Source of the DNA: Thiomicrospira pelophila DSM 1534
Lineage (GTDB): Bacteria > Pseudomonadota > Gammaproteobacteria > Thiomicrospirales > Thiomicrospiraceae
Reading direction: 5' to 3'
NCBI RefSeq assembly: GCF_000711195.1
Contig: NZ_JOMR01000001.1
Location: forward strand, 1,364,001 to 1,428,000
DNA: 64,000 nt
The notes below the pieces were generated by a model. The model was not told the origin of the DNA, made no database searches, and saw nothing but the letters and a program-made list of their open reading frames with translations. Both the position numbers and the translations under genes were made by a program. Within the stretch, counting starts at the first letter, position 1. Every line of letters begins with the position of its first letter. Shown one piece after another: positions 1 to 8,247 of this stretch.

Positions 1-1469
1 ATCTGCTTGGAACTGTCCGAAAAGCCCAGCATACCGGGCATTCGATAAGCCTCATAAACCAACCCCCAATAACGCCCACGCTCCCCAAGCACTAGCGCTG
101 AATACTGGTCGAAACGGGTTTTAAACGCCACATTTTGTGCACTGGTTAATTGCGTAACTCCCAGCACATCTTTCACCGATAAGTTTGCCACACCGCCTAG
201 ACTTGATTGGGCCACCTTTAAGCGTAAAGAAGACTGGGGATTAAACAAACCATTAAAGTCTAAAACCGCGTTAAACATGCGAGACACTTGCTTGGTTTGC
301 CCGCCTTTTTCTTCCGCCTCGTTTTGACCATAAATAATGGCAAGTTGCTTATTACCCAACTTTCCTTGCAACCAAACATTTTTATAAAGTGAGTTGGATA
401 AGTCATAATCTGTAGATGCGTAAGTAGTAGAGTCTTGTTTTACATCTGCATTAGCCGTCCAAAATAAAGATGCAACGCCCATTCCAAGCATGAGTTCTAA
501 AGTCTTTTCTTCTTCAAAACCAGCCGTATGCGTAGGTGTTGTTTGTGTTAATTCATCTTCATTTAATGCCAATGGAAGCATAAAGTAAGCGTATTCGCTT
601 TTTGATGAATTGACAGCAGAAATCAGCAACTCATCTTTAACTTGATAAATACTGGGATCAAAACCGATATTTTCCAGCTCAGAGTTAAATAGCCAGCCAC
701 TCACTGTTTTTTCACTAGTCAAGTCGGCGCGCCCATAGACCAAACCTTTGTTGTAACTATTAACGTACTTATAAGCCGCAAAATGTAATTGATTTCCAGC
801 TGGGTAGACACTTAGCACCCCTTTACGATCACCTTTACGACTTAGCTGCTCATCCGTTGCCAGCCAGTTTTGCAAATCACTTAGATGAATAAAACCACCA
901 GTATCAACACCGACCAATGCCAGCTGACCCTCAGGGTTTGCGCCGAACTCTGCGTACTTCAAACCCGCCGGGATGGTTCGTTGTTCTATCTGACCATCTA
1001 GATACAGCCCACTCGGACTCACCGCTACCACCTGGCCTTCAAGATTCACTGTGGTAGCCAAACTCCCACTAACCTCATTATCAAGCTGGCGAGTTAGACC
1101 TTCATTATCCATAACATAATAACGAATCTGGGTTTTATCACCTGAACGGTAGGATTCGGAAAAATATAAGTACGCTCGATCTGTATAGCGGCCTTGAGCC
1201 TTCGCACTCAACGTCGAATTGCGACTAAATCTTTTAAGTACGTCACCCTCTTCATTTTGGATAATCGGCCAACATATCGCTTGTTTTGAACAGACTCGAT
1301 CAATAGAAACAATGGGAGCCGATATACTATCTAAAAATTGATTATATGAGCGGCTTCCCACATGCTTCTTTACCAATGTATATTCACCGGCTAAAAGTAA
1401 GGGGGTGTCGTTAGCTTGCGCTGTAACAAAATAAAAGGTCACCAACAAAAAATAAAAAAAAGGCTTCAT
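1..1469 (-). CDS. Exported protein of unknown function, 3' end outside window
   Basis: An uninterrupted minus-strand frame of about 489 codons opens at ATG 1469-1467 and is still open at the window edge, so the C-terminus is missing. It begins MKPFFYFLLVTFYFVTAQAND, a typical signal peptide with likely cleavage after AQA, so the product should be periplasmic or outer-membrane. The mature part is rich in short alternating polar/hydrophobic stretches (for example LEGQVVAVSPSGLYLDG and KGLVYGRADL), which suggests a beta-rich fold, possibly propeller-like. One hydrophobic stretch (TLELMLGMGVASLFW, around residue 335) could be a helix. I see no catalytic motif and do not recognise the family. The next gene upstream, a small membrane protein at 1550-1798, has the same orientation and could share its transcript. 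Confidence 0.75.
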   Translation of the reverse strand, partial: MKPFFYFLLVTFYFVTAQANDTPLLLAGEYTLVKKHVGSRSYNQFLDSISAPIVSIDRVCSKQAICWPIIQNEEGDVLKRFSRNSTLSAKAQGRYTDRAYLYFSESYRSGDKTQIRYYVMDNEGLTRQLDNEVSGSLATTVNLEGQVVAVSPSGLYLDGQIEQRTIPAGLKYAEFGANPEGQLALVGVDTGGFIHLSDLQNWLATDEQLSRKGDRKGVLSVYPAGNQLHFAAYKYVNSYNKGLVYGRADLTSEKTVSGWLFNSELENIGFDPSIYQVKDELLISAVNSSKSEYAYFMLPLALNEDELTQTTPTHTAGFEEEKTLELMLGMGVASLFWTANADVKQDSTTYASTDYDLSNSLYKNVWLQGKLGNKQLAIIYGQNEAEEKGGQTKQVSRMFNAVLDFNGLFNPQSSLRLKVAQSSLGGVANLSVKDVLGVTQLTSAQNVAFKTRFDQYSALVLGERGRYWGLVYEAYRMPGMLGFSDSSKQ

Positions 1470-1549
1470 CTATAATTCCGACGGGTGTGTATCAATACGA
1501 TAGAAATTAGTCTTTGATAAAATTAAGGATCATATGTTCAAGCCAAATT

Positions 1550-1798
1550 TTAGTCGGCCATCAAAGCTTGCACGACCTCAGCATCTGGGAAAGCAAACCC
1601 ATACATTACGGCAAATAACAATAAAAACACGGTTCGCGTGGGTCCACTAAAGCGAATCATTGGATGCGATAAAATAATAAATCCCAAGCTACTAACGACC
1701 GACCCCCAGGCAAGTAAGGTCAAAGCTAAAAACAAGCCCACTGCGCCCAAACCCATTGCATAGTAATGCCAAGTAAACGGGATACGTTCCTTCTCCAT
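1550..1798 (-). CDS. Small two-helix membrane protein, function unknown
   Basis: An 82-residue protein with two clear membrane segments, about residues 14-45 (AMGLGAVGLFLALTLLAWG and following) and 58-72 (TVFLLLFAVMYGFAF). I start it at ATG 1798 (MEKERIPF) because an AAGGAG ribosome site lies just upstream; a longer frame from a TTG codon at 1813 would include that ribosome site within the coding sequence. It is divergent from the dehydrogenase-like gene at 1861, with only about 60 bp between the two starts, and lies upstream of the exported-protein gene on the same strand. I do not recognise a family. Confidence 0.6.
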   Translation of the reverse strand: MEKERIPFTWHYYAMGLGAVGLFLALTLLAWGSVVSSLGFIILSHPMIRFSGPTRTVFLLLFAVMYGFAFPDAEVVQALMAD

Positions 1799-1860
1799 TG
1801 CGTCTCCTTCCAATCCTTATTAAACTAATCGACTATTGTAGATCATTCGGAGTTTTTCAC

Positions 1861-2631
1861 ATGAATAAAAGTGTCGTTGTCGTCGGTTTGGGCGAATTAG
1901 GAAGCGTATTTGCACGCGGTTGTTTAAAATTAGGCTACAGCGTAACCCCGGTGACACGGCATAATTCAATGGCTGAAATGGTTAATCAAGTCAACCCTGA
2001 AGCCGTGATTATGGCGGTCGGCGAAGCCGATATTCATACCCTATTAGGAGAAGTGCCAGACGCTTGGCAAGACCGGTTAGTGCTGATTCAAAACGAGCTT
2101 TTACCACGCGATTGGCAAGCACATTCGATTGAAAACCCGACTGTTATTTCTGTTTGGTTTGAGAAAAAGAAAGGCATGGACAGTAAGGTGGTGATGCCCT
2201 CACCTATTTATGGTCCAAAAGCGCGCTTGGTATTCGATGCTTTAGCCCAACTTGACTTGCCTAGCTATATCGTAGATTCAACCGATGAGCTCGAATACGA
2301 GCTGGTGCGTAAAAACCTTTATATTCTCACCACCAATATCGCTGGTTTAGAAGTCGGTGGGAATGTACAACAGCTCGAAACCCAGCATCCCGATTTGATG
2401 CAAGCGGTCGCCAATGATGTATTGGATATTCAAGACTGGCTAACCCATCAAAAACAAGACCGTAAACGTTTAATGCAAGGATTGACTGAAGCATTTGCCG
2501 GCGACCCTGAGCACAAATGTATGGGCCGTTCTGCTCCAGCGCGCTTAGCTCGAGCGTTAGGTTTTGCTAGCGAAGCTGGTATTAAAGCTGAACAATTAAA
2601 TGCCCTAGCCAAAGCCCATTTAAATGAATAG
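1861..2631 (+). CDS. NAD(P)-binding dehydrogenase-like protein (ketopantoate reductase / 6PGDH-like fold)
   Basis: A 256-residue protein starting MNKSVVVVGLGELGSVFARG. The GxGxxG dinucleotide-binding loop sits at residues 10-15 after a hydrophobic beta strand, as in the NAD(P)-binding 6-phosphogluconate dehydrogenase and ketopantoate reductase superfamilies. The middle part (VIMAVGEADIHTLL) matches the usual second half of the Rossmann domain, and the C-terminal half is helical. I chose ATG 1861 because GGAG lies just before it and the Rossmann strand then begins at residue 4, as expected; the in-frame extension to 1798 overlaps the divergent gene. The substrate is unknown. It is shorter than PanE, so calling it panE is not justified. 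A palindrome copy lies 32 bp behind the stop. Confidence 0.65.
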   Translation: MNKSVVVVGLGELGSVFARGCLKLGYSVTPVTRHNSMAEMVNQVNPEAVIMAVGEADIHTLLGEVPDAWQDRLVLIQNELLPRDWQAHSIENPTVISVWFEKKKGMDSKVVMPSPIYGPKARLVFDALAQLDLPSYIVDSTDELEYELVRKNLYILTTNIAGLEVGGNVQQLETQHPDLMQAVANDVLDIQDWLTHQKQDRKRLMQGLTEAFAGDPEHKCMGRSAPARLARALGFASEAGIKAEQLNALAKAHLNE

Positions 2632-2658
2632 ATCGTCAGTTGATTAACACTTTACGCA

Positions 2659-2678
2659 AAGCACCAGGCCTGGTGCTT
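2659..2678. repeat. Iterated palindrome, extended copy
   Basis: AAGCACCAGGCCTGGTGCTT is a perfect 20-bp palindrome containing the 12-bp core at 2663-2674. It lies 28 bp after the stop codon at 2631. It could form a strong hairpin followed by only a short T stretch (TTTA), so it may act as a weak terminator as well as being a member of the dispersed family. Confidence 0.95.
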
Positions 2679-2876
2679 TAGATATTGCCCACTCAAACTA
2701 AACTCATCTTTTATGACATGAATTCAAAACTGATTATCTATTTTATTTATCTATTAATACATTCCATAATAAAACTTATACCATTTTAATCTTATATATT
2801 GAAAATCTAATAAGCTTGAAAAGCCTAATAAATAGGAGTTAAATCATCAGCCAAATTCATAAAATGGTTAGCAATC

Positions 2877-3464
2877 ATGAAAGTCATAAAAACCATAAAA
2901 CGTTGGGTCAATCCTAATCAGCAGTCCCAGCAGTTTAATGAGCGGCTACATAGTAACTATACAAACCTATATCGTTTGGCTTATTCCTGGGCACAACAAA
3001 AACCTTTAGCACAAGATTTAGTACAAGAAACCATGCTCAAGGCCATCGAAAAAAACTATCAACTCAAACAGCTTAATGAGATGACACCCTGGTTATGCAA
3101 AATCATGCACAACCTCTATATCGATAAATTGCGCTATGACCACAAATGGTTATTTGTTGAAGAAACCGAAATCGACAATCAAATTGCCAGCCCCTCTTCT
3201 GAAGATAGTTTTATTGAAGAACAAACCCACTTCAATATTCATCAAGCCATCGGCCAGTTAAGTGCTGGACAACGCGAAATCATTACCTTAGTGGATCTGC
3301 AAGGATTGAGCTATCAACAAACTTCTGAAATACTAGACATACCTGTTGGTACGGTTATGTCGCGCCTGTCACGTGCGCGAAACCAGCTAAAGGTTTTATT
3401 AAAGCCCGAACAGAAAGACAGCTCAAAAAAAGACAATGTGGTCTACTTGGAGGCCCAAAAATGA
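2877..3464 (+). CDS. ECF-type RNA polymerase sigma factor
   Basis: A 195-residue sigma-70 family protein with only regions 2 and 4. Region 2 is about residues 22-90 (NLYRLAYSWAQQKPLAQDLVQETMLKA, with the usual D-LVQETF-like motif). Region 4 is about 120-175 (LSAGQREIITLVDLQGLSYQQTSEILDIPVGTVMSRLSRAR), a textbook helix-turn-helix. It directs RNA polymerase to a small regulon when released from its anti-sigma factor. That factor is encoded next and overlaps the stop codon in an ATGA arrangement, so the two are translationally coupled. The 245-bp leader before it is very AT-rich. I could not identify an autoregulated ECF promoter with certainty. Confidence 0.92.
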   Translation: MKVIKTIKRWVNPNQQSQQFNERLHSNYTNLYRLAYSWAQQKPLAQDLVQETMLKAIEKNYQLKQLNEMTPWLCKIMHNLYIDKLRYDHKWLFVEETEIDNQIASPSSEDSFIEEQTHFNIHQAIGQLSAGQREIITLVDLQGLSYQQTSEILDIPVGTVMSRLSRARNQLKVLLKPEQKDSSKKDNVVYLEAQK

Positions 3465-4147
3465 ACAATCCTTTTTCGCACTATAAAATTCATGCCTATA
3501 TTGATGGTGAATTATCCGCTGATGAAATGGCGACATTAGAACAACAACTCTCGACCAATCCAGCCTTAAAAGCCGAGCTATGTGAACTCACGCACAACAA
3601 ACGTAAACTGCATCAATACTACAGCCATATTACCCCACCCAAGTCTTCTATGCCTCGGTTATCGACCCTCAATCAATATGGTCGATTAGCGGCCTCGATT
3701 TTATTGGGGGCTTTTCTTGGCACGGCCTCACTCTACAGTTATCAGAACCTGAATTCAGCCGAGATGAATGTCGTGCAAACTGAATCTTCAGTTCCAGTTG
3801 AATCCAATTTTGTAGTGCACCTGGATACTAACCAACCTGATAAATTGGCGGCTACTTTAGAAAAAGCGCGTTATCTATTGGATACCAGCCCCACAACAAA
3901 AGTCGAAATCATTACAAATCATGAAGGCATACAACTATTTGATGCGTCGCAAGCCACCTCTAAACAAATTATGCAATTACTCACTCAGTACGATAATTTG
4001 CATTTAATGGCCTGTCAGCGCACGGTTGAGCGCTTAGAAAAACAAGGTGAGGCATTTGAACTTCTGCAAAAAGTTCGCGCCGACTCGCCAGCCGTGGATG
4101 AAGTGGTGGCTAAAATGAAGCAAGGCTGGACCTATATTAAAATTTAA
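3461..4147 (+). CDS. Membrane anti-sigma factor with a DsrE-like periplasmic domain
   Basis: 228 residues in three parts. Residues 1-60 form a cytoplasmic anti-sigma domain (HAYIDGELSADEMATLEQQL is the usual opening). The zinc HxxxCxxC motif of the ZAS class is absent; only Cys41 is present. Residues 76-92 form one membrane helix (LAASILLGAFLGTASLY). Residues 115-228 form a periplasmic domain. That last domain aligns by eye with the secreted DsrE-like protein encoded downstream: FVVHLD against VVYHIN, KVEIITNHEGIQLF against DAKVVMHGNGLELL, NLHLMACQRTVERL against VDFSVCANTLRGKN, GWTYIKI against GYVYIRP. Both have one cysteine at the equivalent place (Cys185 here). The arrangement implies that the outer domain senses a signal and controls release of the sigma factor; this is inference. 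Confidence 0.8.
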   Translation: MNNPFSHYKIHAYIDGELSADEMATLEQQLSTNPALKAELCELTHNKRKLHQYYSHITPPKSSMPRLSTLNQYGRLAASILLGAFLGTASLYSYQNLNSAEMNVVQTESSVPVESNFVVHLDTNQPDKLAATLEKARYLLDTSPTTKVEIITNHEGIQLFDASQATSKQIMQLLTQYDNLHLMACQRTVERLEKQGEAFELLQKVRADSPAVDEVVAKMKQGWTYIKI

Positions 4148-4193
4148 TAATATAGCTATATATTTTTAATTAATAGACTGATAAAAAACGAAG

Positions 4194-4213
4194 ATGGAAT
4201 AAAAATGGAATAA
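4194..4213 (+). promoter_or_regulatory. Tandem ATGGAATAA repeat upstream of the DsrE-like gene
   Basis: ATGGAATAA occurs at 4194-4202 and again at 4205-4213, an 11-bp spacing that places both on the same face of the helix. A perfect small inverted repeat (AGAAAC-ATTA-GTTTCT) follows at 4238-4253. Both lie in the AT-rich gap between the anti-sigma gene and the DsrE-like gene. They may be a regulator or ECF promoter site; no protein can be assigned. Confidence 0.3.
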
Positions 4214-4288
4214 TCGCGTTATTTATATGAGAAGCAAAGAAACATTAGTTTCTAAAAATAATTAAATATAAATAATGAGGTTATTCAA

Positions 4289-4738
4289 ATGAAAACATTA
4301 CAAACCATTTTCTCTATCACATTGGCTAGCTTATTGGCTTTAACATCAACCCAAACTTTAGCGGTTGACAGCAAATACAACGAACAAAAAGTGGTCTACC
4401 ATATCAATTATGATGATGTAAAAAGACAAGGCGGTTCGCTTCGAAACATCCAAAACCATATTAATAGTGTCGGCGCAGATAGAATTGATGCCAAAGTCGT
4501 CATGCACGGTAATGGGCTAGAATTATTAAGACACGCAAAAACCAATCAAGGCATGCAAGCAAGTATCGATAACTTAAAATCTCAAGGGGTAGATTTCAGT
4601 GTCTGCGCAAATACCTTGAGAGGCAAAAATATCTCTTTAGATGAGCTTTATGATGCTAAAGAAAGCGATATCGTCCCCGCTGGTGTGGCTGAAATTGCAC
4701 ATTTACAACAGCAAGGTTATGTTTACATCAGACCATAA
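4289..4738 (+). CDS. Secreted DsrE-like protein
   Basis: 149 residues with a signal peptide (MKTLQTIFSITLASLLALTS, cleavage probably after TLA at about residue 25). The mature domain has the DsrE/DsrF-like pattern: a strand KVVYHINYDD, a long helix, a strand AKVVMHGNGLELL, a helix, then DFSVCANTLRG with single Cys106, and the closing QQGYVYIRP. Members of this family bind or relay sulfur, or act in redox reactions, in sulfur oxidisers; many periplasmic ones are uncharacterised. It follows the sigma/anti-sigma pair by 141 bp on the same strand and resembles the outer domain of that anti-sigma factor. It is therefore a good candidate for a target or ligand partner of that system. A strong terminator follows. 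Confidence 0.8.
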   Translation: MKTLQTIFSITLASLLALTSTQTLAVDSKYNEQKVVYHINYDDVKRQGGSLRNIQNHINSVGADRIDAKVVMHGNGLELLRHAKTNQGMQASIDNLKSQGVDFSVCANTLRGKNISLDELYDAKESDIVPAGVAEIAHLQQQGYVYIRP

Positions 4739-4796
4739 CAGACTGATTAAATCAGCAAATCATTTATCCTTTAGATCTTTTTACAAGCAAGTTTTT

Positions 4797-4829
4797 ACCG
4801 CATGATTCAATCAATCATGCGGTTTTTTT
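4797..4829 (+). terminator. Intrinsic terminator after the DsrE-like gene
   Basis: An 11-bp perfect stem (ACCGCATGATT paired with AATCATGCGGT, 5-nt loop) is followed by a run of seven T. It closes the ECF/anti-sigma/DsrE transcript. Confidence 0.9.
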
Positions 4830-4839
4830 ATGTCTAACC

Positions 4840-4851
4840 ACCAGGCCTGGT
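4840..4851. repeat. Iterated palindrome copy
   Basis: Exact ACCAGGCCTGGT, flanked by AACC on the left. It lies between the terminator of the DsrE-like gene and the DUF3240 gene, sharing one base with that gene's stop codon. Confidence 0.95.
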
Positions 4852-5153
4852 TATATGATGCCTTGTTGTATGATGGGCACCACCTGATAATGCAAACTGG
4901 CCTTAGTCAGAGTTTTACGTAAAAACGCCAACAAAGGTTCAAGCTCAGCCTCTTCAATGACAATCATATAAAAGAGCGTATCTTGATATCCCATAACCTG
5001 TTCACTTGCACTCAACGCTTGTGTGTCTAGATGGTAATCTCGTATCAAGCTAGTGCTAAACACCAGCTCAGGTTCATAACACAATAAGGCATCAGTGAGC
5101 TCGGTTGCACGTGCTTGACGCGCATGTATTTGTAGTTGAATCCGCTTAGTCAT
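4851..5153 (-). CDS. DUF3240-family small protein of the RND efflux operon
   Basis: A 100-residue soluble protein starting MTKRIQLQIHARQ at 5153, overlapping the last codons of the pump gene (stop at 5146). It has the alternating beta-alpha pattern of a small ferredoxin-like domain (IQLQIHARQARATELTDALL, then FYMIVIEEAELEPLLAFLRK). DUF3240 proteins are commonly encoded directly after CzcA/CusA pumps and may be PII-like accessory or metal-responsive proteins; their role is not settled. The overlap means it is translationally coupled to the pump. The in-frame extension to 5183 (MHLNCCQEET) lies entirely within the pump gene and is less likely. Confidence 0.7.
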   Translation of the reverse strand: MTKRIQLQIHARQARATELTDALLCYEPELVFSTSLIRDYHLDTQALSASEQVMGYQDTLFYMIVIEEAELEPLLAFLRKTLTKASLHYQVVPIIQQGII

Positions 5154-8100
5154 GGTTTCCTCTTGGCAACAATTTAGGTGCAAAACGGTGATATAAAATC
5201 GGCAGCACCAACAAGGTTAAAAGCGTCGAAGTGAACAAGCCGCCGATGACCACAATCGCGAGCGGACGTTGTATTTCAGAACCTGGGCCAGTCGCAAACA
5301 CTAATGGTACCAAACCTAACGCAGCGATACTGGCCGTCATCATCACGGGTCTCAAACGGCGCATCGCGCCCTCAATTACCACCTCGTGAATACTCAAACC
5401 TTTTGCCCAAAGTTGATTGAAATAAGACACCATCACCACGCCATTTAACACCGCGATACCCAGCAAAGCGATAAACCCGACAGAAGCTGGAACCGATAAA
5501 TACTCACCCGTTAGCCAAAGTGCGCCTATGCCGCCAATTAAGGCTAATGGGATATTAGTTAATACCATCGCCGCCAAGCCCGTCGAGCGGAAGGTAATAA
5601 ACAGCAGTAAGAAAATAAAGCCCAGCGATATTGGCACGACCAAAGCTAAACGTTTCGCCGCGCGCTGTTGATTCTCAAACTGACCACCCCAGGAAAAATA
5701 GTAACCGGCTGGCATATCTAAATCACTAACCGCGACTTTCGCCTCTTCAACGAAACCAACCAAATCTCGACCCGTAACGTTAGCCACCACAATCGAAAAA
5801 CGTTGGCCTTGTTCACGCTGTACCGAAACCGGGCCGACGACCCACTCAACTTTAGCCAATTGGCTTAAAGGCATGGATTGTCCGTTCGGTAGCACAACTG
5901 GCTGTTGTAAAAAGACTTCAGGCGCAGACCTTATGCTTGCGTCAGCTCGTACCAGAAGCGGCATAGCCCTTGAGCCTTCATATACCACGCCAATTTTCTC
6001 ACCTTCTAGTTGCGTGCTCATCACACGAGATACCTGCTCAACACTCAGACCCAGTTGCGCTAGCATTTTTGGATCGTAGCTTATTTGTAGATATTTGGCC
6101 CCGTCATTAACTGGGGTAAACACGTCCTGCGCCCCTTCGATTTTTTCAACCTTGGTCACCACCTGTTGGGCAATCCGATTTAACGCATCTGGGTCATCCC
6201 CGAATATTTTAATCGCTAAATCGCCACGTGCGCCGGTCAACATTTCATCTACCCGCATCTGTATCGGTTGGGTAAAGTTATAGTTCACCCCAGGAAACTG
6301 CTCCACGACCTGACGTATCGCATCTTCTAGTTCCGCTTTGGTCTCCATTCGCCACTCATCACGCGGTTTAAGTACCAAGAAACTGTCTGTGTCATTCAAG
6401 TTCATGGGATCCATACCCAACTCATCTGAACCGGCACGTGCCACAATACGCTTAACTTCCGGCACCTGTTGCAAAATGGCTTTTTGAACCTGTTGATCAA
6501 TATAGAGAGAACTTTCAAGATCAATCGCTGGAATCTTTTCCAATTGCAACAAAATATCGCCTTCATCCATCGTTGGCATAAAGGTTTTACCGACTTGAGT
6601 ATAAACTACACCAGCACCAAGTAATGCCACTAAAGCCACCGCTAAAACGCCTTTGTCATGAGTTAAGGCCCAATTTAAAGTGGGGCGATACACAGCGGTG
6701 AGTTTACGCACTAACCAAGGTTCTTTATGCGACACTTCGCCCAACAAGAAAGAAGCGAGCAATGGGATAACTGTCAAAGACAATATCAATGAACTACCCA
6801 ATGCAAACACAATGGTCAAGGCCACTGGCTTAAACAACTTGCCTTCCAAACCTTCAAGCGTCAATAAAGGCACGAAAACCAGCATAATAATTAAAATCCC
6901 GGTGATCACCGGCACACTGACTTCCTGCACCGCTCGGTAAATAACGTGCAACTTAGGCAAACGTGACTGAGCATGCGCTTGACGAATAACAATATTCTCA
7001 ACTACCACCACGGCGGCATCGACCAACATACCAATGGCAATAGCCAAGCCTCCTAACGACATGAGGTTCGCCGACAAGCCATAGGTTTTCATGAGTATAA
7101 AGGTCATCAAAGCGGCTAAAGGCAACACTAACGCAACCGTCAAGGCCGCACGCAGGTTTCCTAAAAACACAACTAATAGGATCAATACCAATACCACCGC
7201 CTCAAACAAGGCTTTCGCCACGGTATTAACCGCACGTTCAACTAGATCTCCTCGATTGTAGAAAACATCCAAACTCAGACCATCCGGTAAAGCGGGCTGT
7301 AATTGTTCAATTGCGGCTTCCACCCCTTCGACTACTTTACGTGCATTCGCGCCACGTAAACTCATCACCAAGCCTTGCACCACTTCGCCTTCACCGTTTT
7401 CGGTTACGCCGCCGTAACGTGTTAAGCCTTCAAAGCGCAAATCAGCAATATCTGACATCATTACTGATCGACTTAACTCACCCTGTTCATCTAACTCAGC
7501 CCCTTTAACAACTAAATTGCCTAAGTCATCTAACGTTTGGATGCGCCCTTGCGAGCGAACCAATAAGACTTCTTCACCTTGACTCACTCGGCCAGCACCA
7601 TCATTAAGATTGTTGCGTTCCACGACTTCGAGCAAGTGTTCCAAACTCACTTGATGCGTTTTCATCGCTTGCCAATCAGGCACAATAGTATAAGCGCGCA
7701 CTTCACCGCCCAACGCATTCACATCTGCCACACCAGGTACCGCGCGCAAGGCTGGACGAATCACCCAATCCAATAACTCGCGTTTCTCAGCGTTCGTTTG
7801 GCTGTCACCACTCAAGGTGAACATAAACATATCACCCAATGGCGTGGTTAAAGGCGCTAAACCGCCGTCTATCCCGGCCGGCAAATCCGCCCAAATATTG
7901 CCTAACCGCTCCGATACCTGTTGGCGGGCCCAGTAAATATCCGTGCCCTCTTTAAAATCAATGGTGATATCGGTTATTGCGTACTTAGACATAGAGCGCA
8001 ATACTTTTTGATTGGGAATGCCCAGCATTTCCAACTCGATTCTTGAGGTAATACGAGCCTCAACCTCTTCCGGCGTCATGCCCGGTGCTTTGATAATGAT

Positions 8101-8247
8101 TTTCACCTGAGTAGTAGAAACGTCGGGAAATGCGTCAATCGGTGTAGTTTTAAATGCCATCCAGCCGCCGGCGATTAATACCACCGTCAACAGCGCCATG
8201 AGAATACGCTGAGTAAGCGCTAATTGGATCAAACGATTCAACATCAC
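5146..8247 (-). CDS. Heavy-metal RND efflux pump (CzcA/CusA family)
   Basis: 1033 residues, the usual length for the HME-RND inner-membrane proton/metal antiporter. The first helix (about residues 13-30) is followed by a large periplasmic loop beginning FKTTPIDAFPDVSTTQVKI, the hallmark opening of CzcA-type pumps. The central helix block includes GMLVDAAVVVVENIV, with the charged residues of the proton relay, and the second half repeats the layout (SVGFIALLGIAVLNGVVMVSYFNQL). It would export a metal cation from periplasm or cytoplasm through the partner adaptor and outer-membrane channel encoded upstream. The start is GTG 8247 or the adjacent ATG 8244, directly at the adaptor stop. The exact metal (Zn, Co, Cd, Cu or Ag) cannot be fixed by eye. 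Confidence 0.93.
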   Translation of the reverse strand: MMLNRLIQLALTQRILMALLTVVLIAGGWMAFKTTPIDAFPDVSTTQVKIIIKAPGMTPEEVEARITSRIELEMLGIPNQKVLRSMSKYAITDITIDFKEGTDIYWARQQVSERLGNIWADLPAGIDGGLAPLTTPLGDMFMFTLSGDSQTNAEKRELLDWVIRPALRAVPGVADVNALGGEVRAYTIVPDWQAMKTHQVSLEHLLEVVERNNLNDGAGRVSQGEEVLLVRSQGRIQTLDDLGNLVVKGAELDEQGELSRSVMMSDIADLRFEGLTRYGGVTENGEGEVVQGLVMSLRGANARKVVEGVEAAIEQLQPALPDGLSLDVFYNRGDLVERAVNTVAKALFEAVVLVLILLVVFLGNLRAALTVALVLPLAALMTFILMKTYGLSANLMSLGGLAIAIGMLVDAAVVVVENIVIRQAHAQSRLPKLHVIYRAVQEVSVPVITGILIIMLVFVPLLTLEGLEGKLFKPVALTIVFALGSSLILSLTVIPLLASFLLGEVSHKEPWLVRKLTAVYRPTLNWALTHDKGVLAVALVALLGAGVVYTQVGKTFMPTMDEGDILLQLEKIPAIDLESSLYIDQQVQKAILQQVPEVKRIVARAGSDELGMDPMNLNDTDSFLVLKPRDEWRMETKAELEDAIRQVVEQFPGVNYNFTQPIQMRVDEMLTGARGDLAIKIFGDDPDALNRIAQQVVTKVEKIEGAQDVFTPVNDGAKYLQISYDPKMLAQLGLSVEQVSRVMSTQLEGEKIGVVYEGSRAMPLLVRADASIRSAPEVFLQQPVVLPNGQSMPLSQLAKVEWVVGPVSVQREQGQRFSIVVANVTGRDLVGFVEEAKVAVSDLDMPAGYYFSWGGQFENQQRAAKRLALVVPISLGFIFLLLFITFRSTGLAAMVLTNIPLALIGGIGALWLTGEYLSVPASVGFIALLGIAVLNGVVMVSYFNQLWAKGLSIHEVVIEGAMRRLRPVMMTASIAALGLVPLVFATGPGSEIQRPLAIVVIGGLFTSTLLTLLVLPILYHRFAPKLLPRGNHD

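Noticed and set aside
1798-1860. Longer start for the dehydrogenase-like gene
   Set aside because: The extension overlaps the divergent gene start and precedes the Rossmann strand by an unusual 21 residues; ATG 1861 has a better ribosome site.
2659-2678. The dispersed palindrome as simply a family of intrinsic terminators
   Set aside because: Half the exact copies are inside genes and most intergenic copies have no T-tract; several genes already have a separate proper terminator next to the copy (for example at 4797 and 30245).
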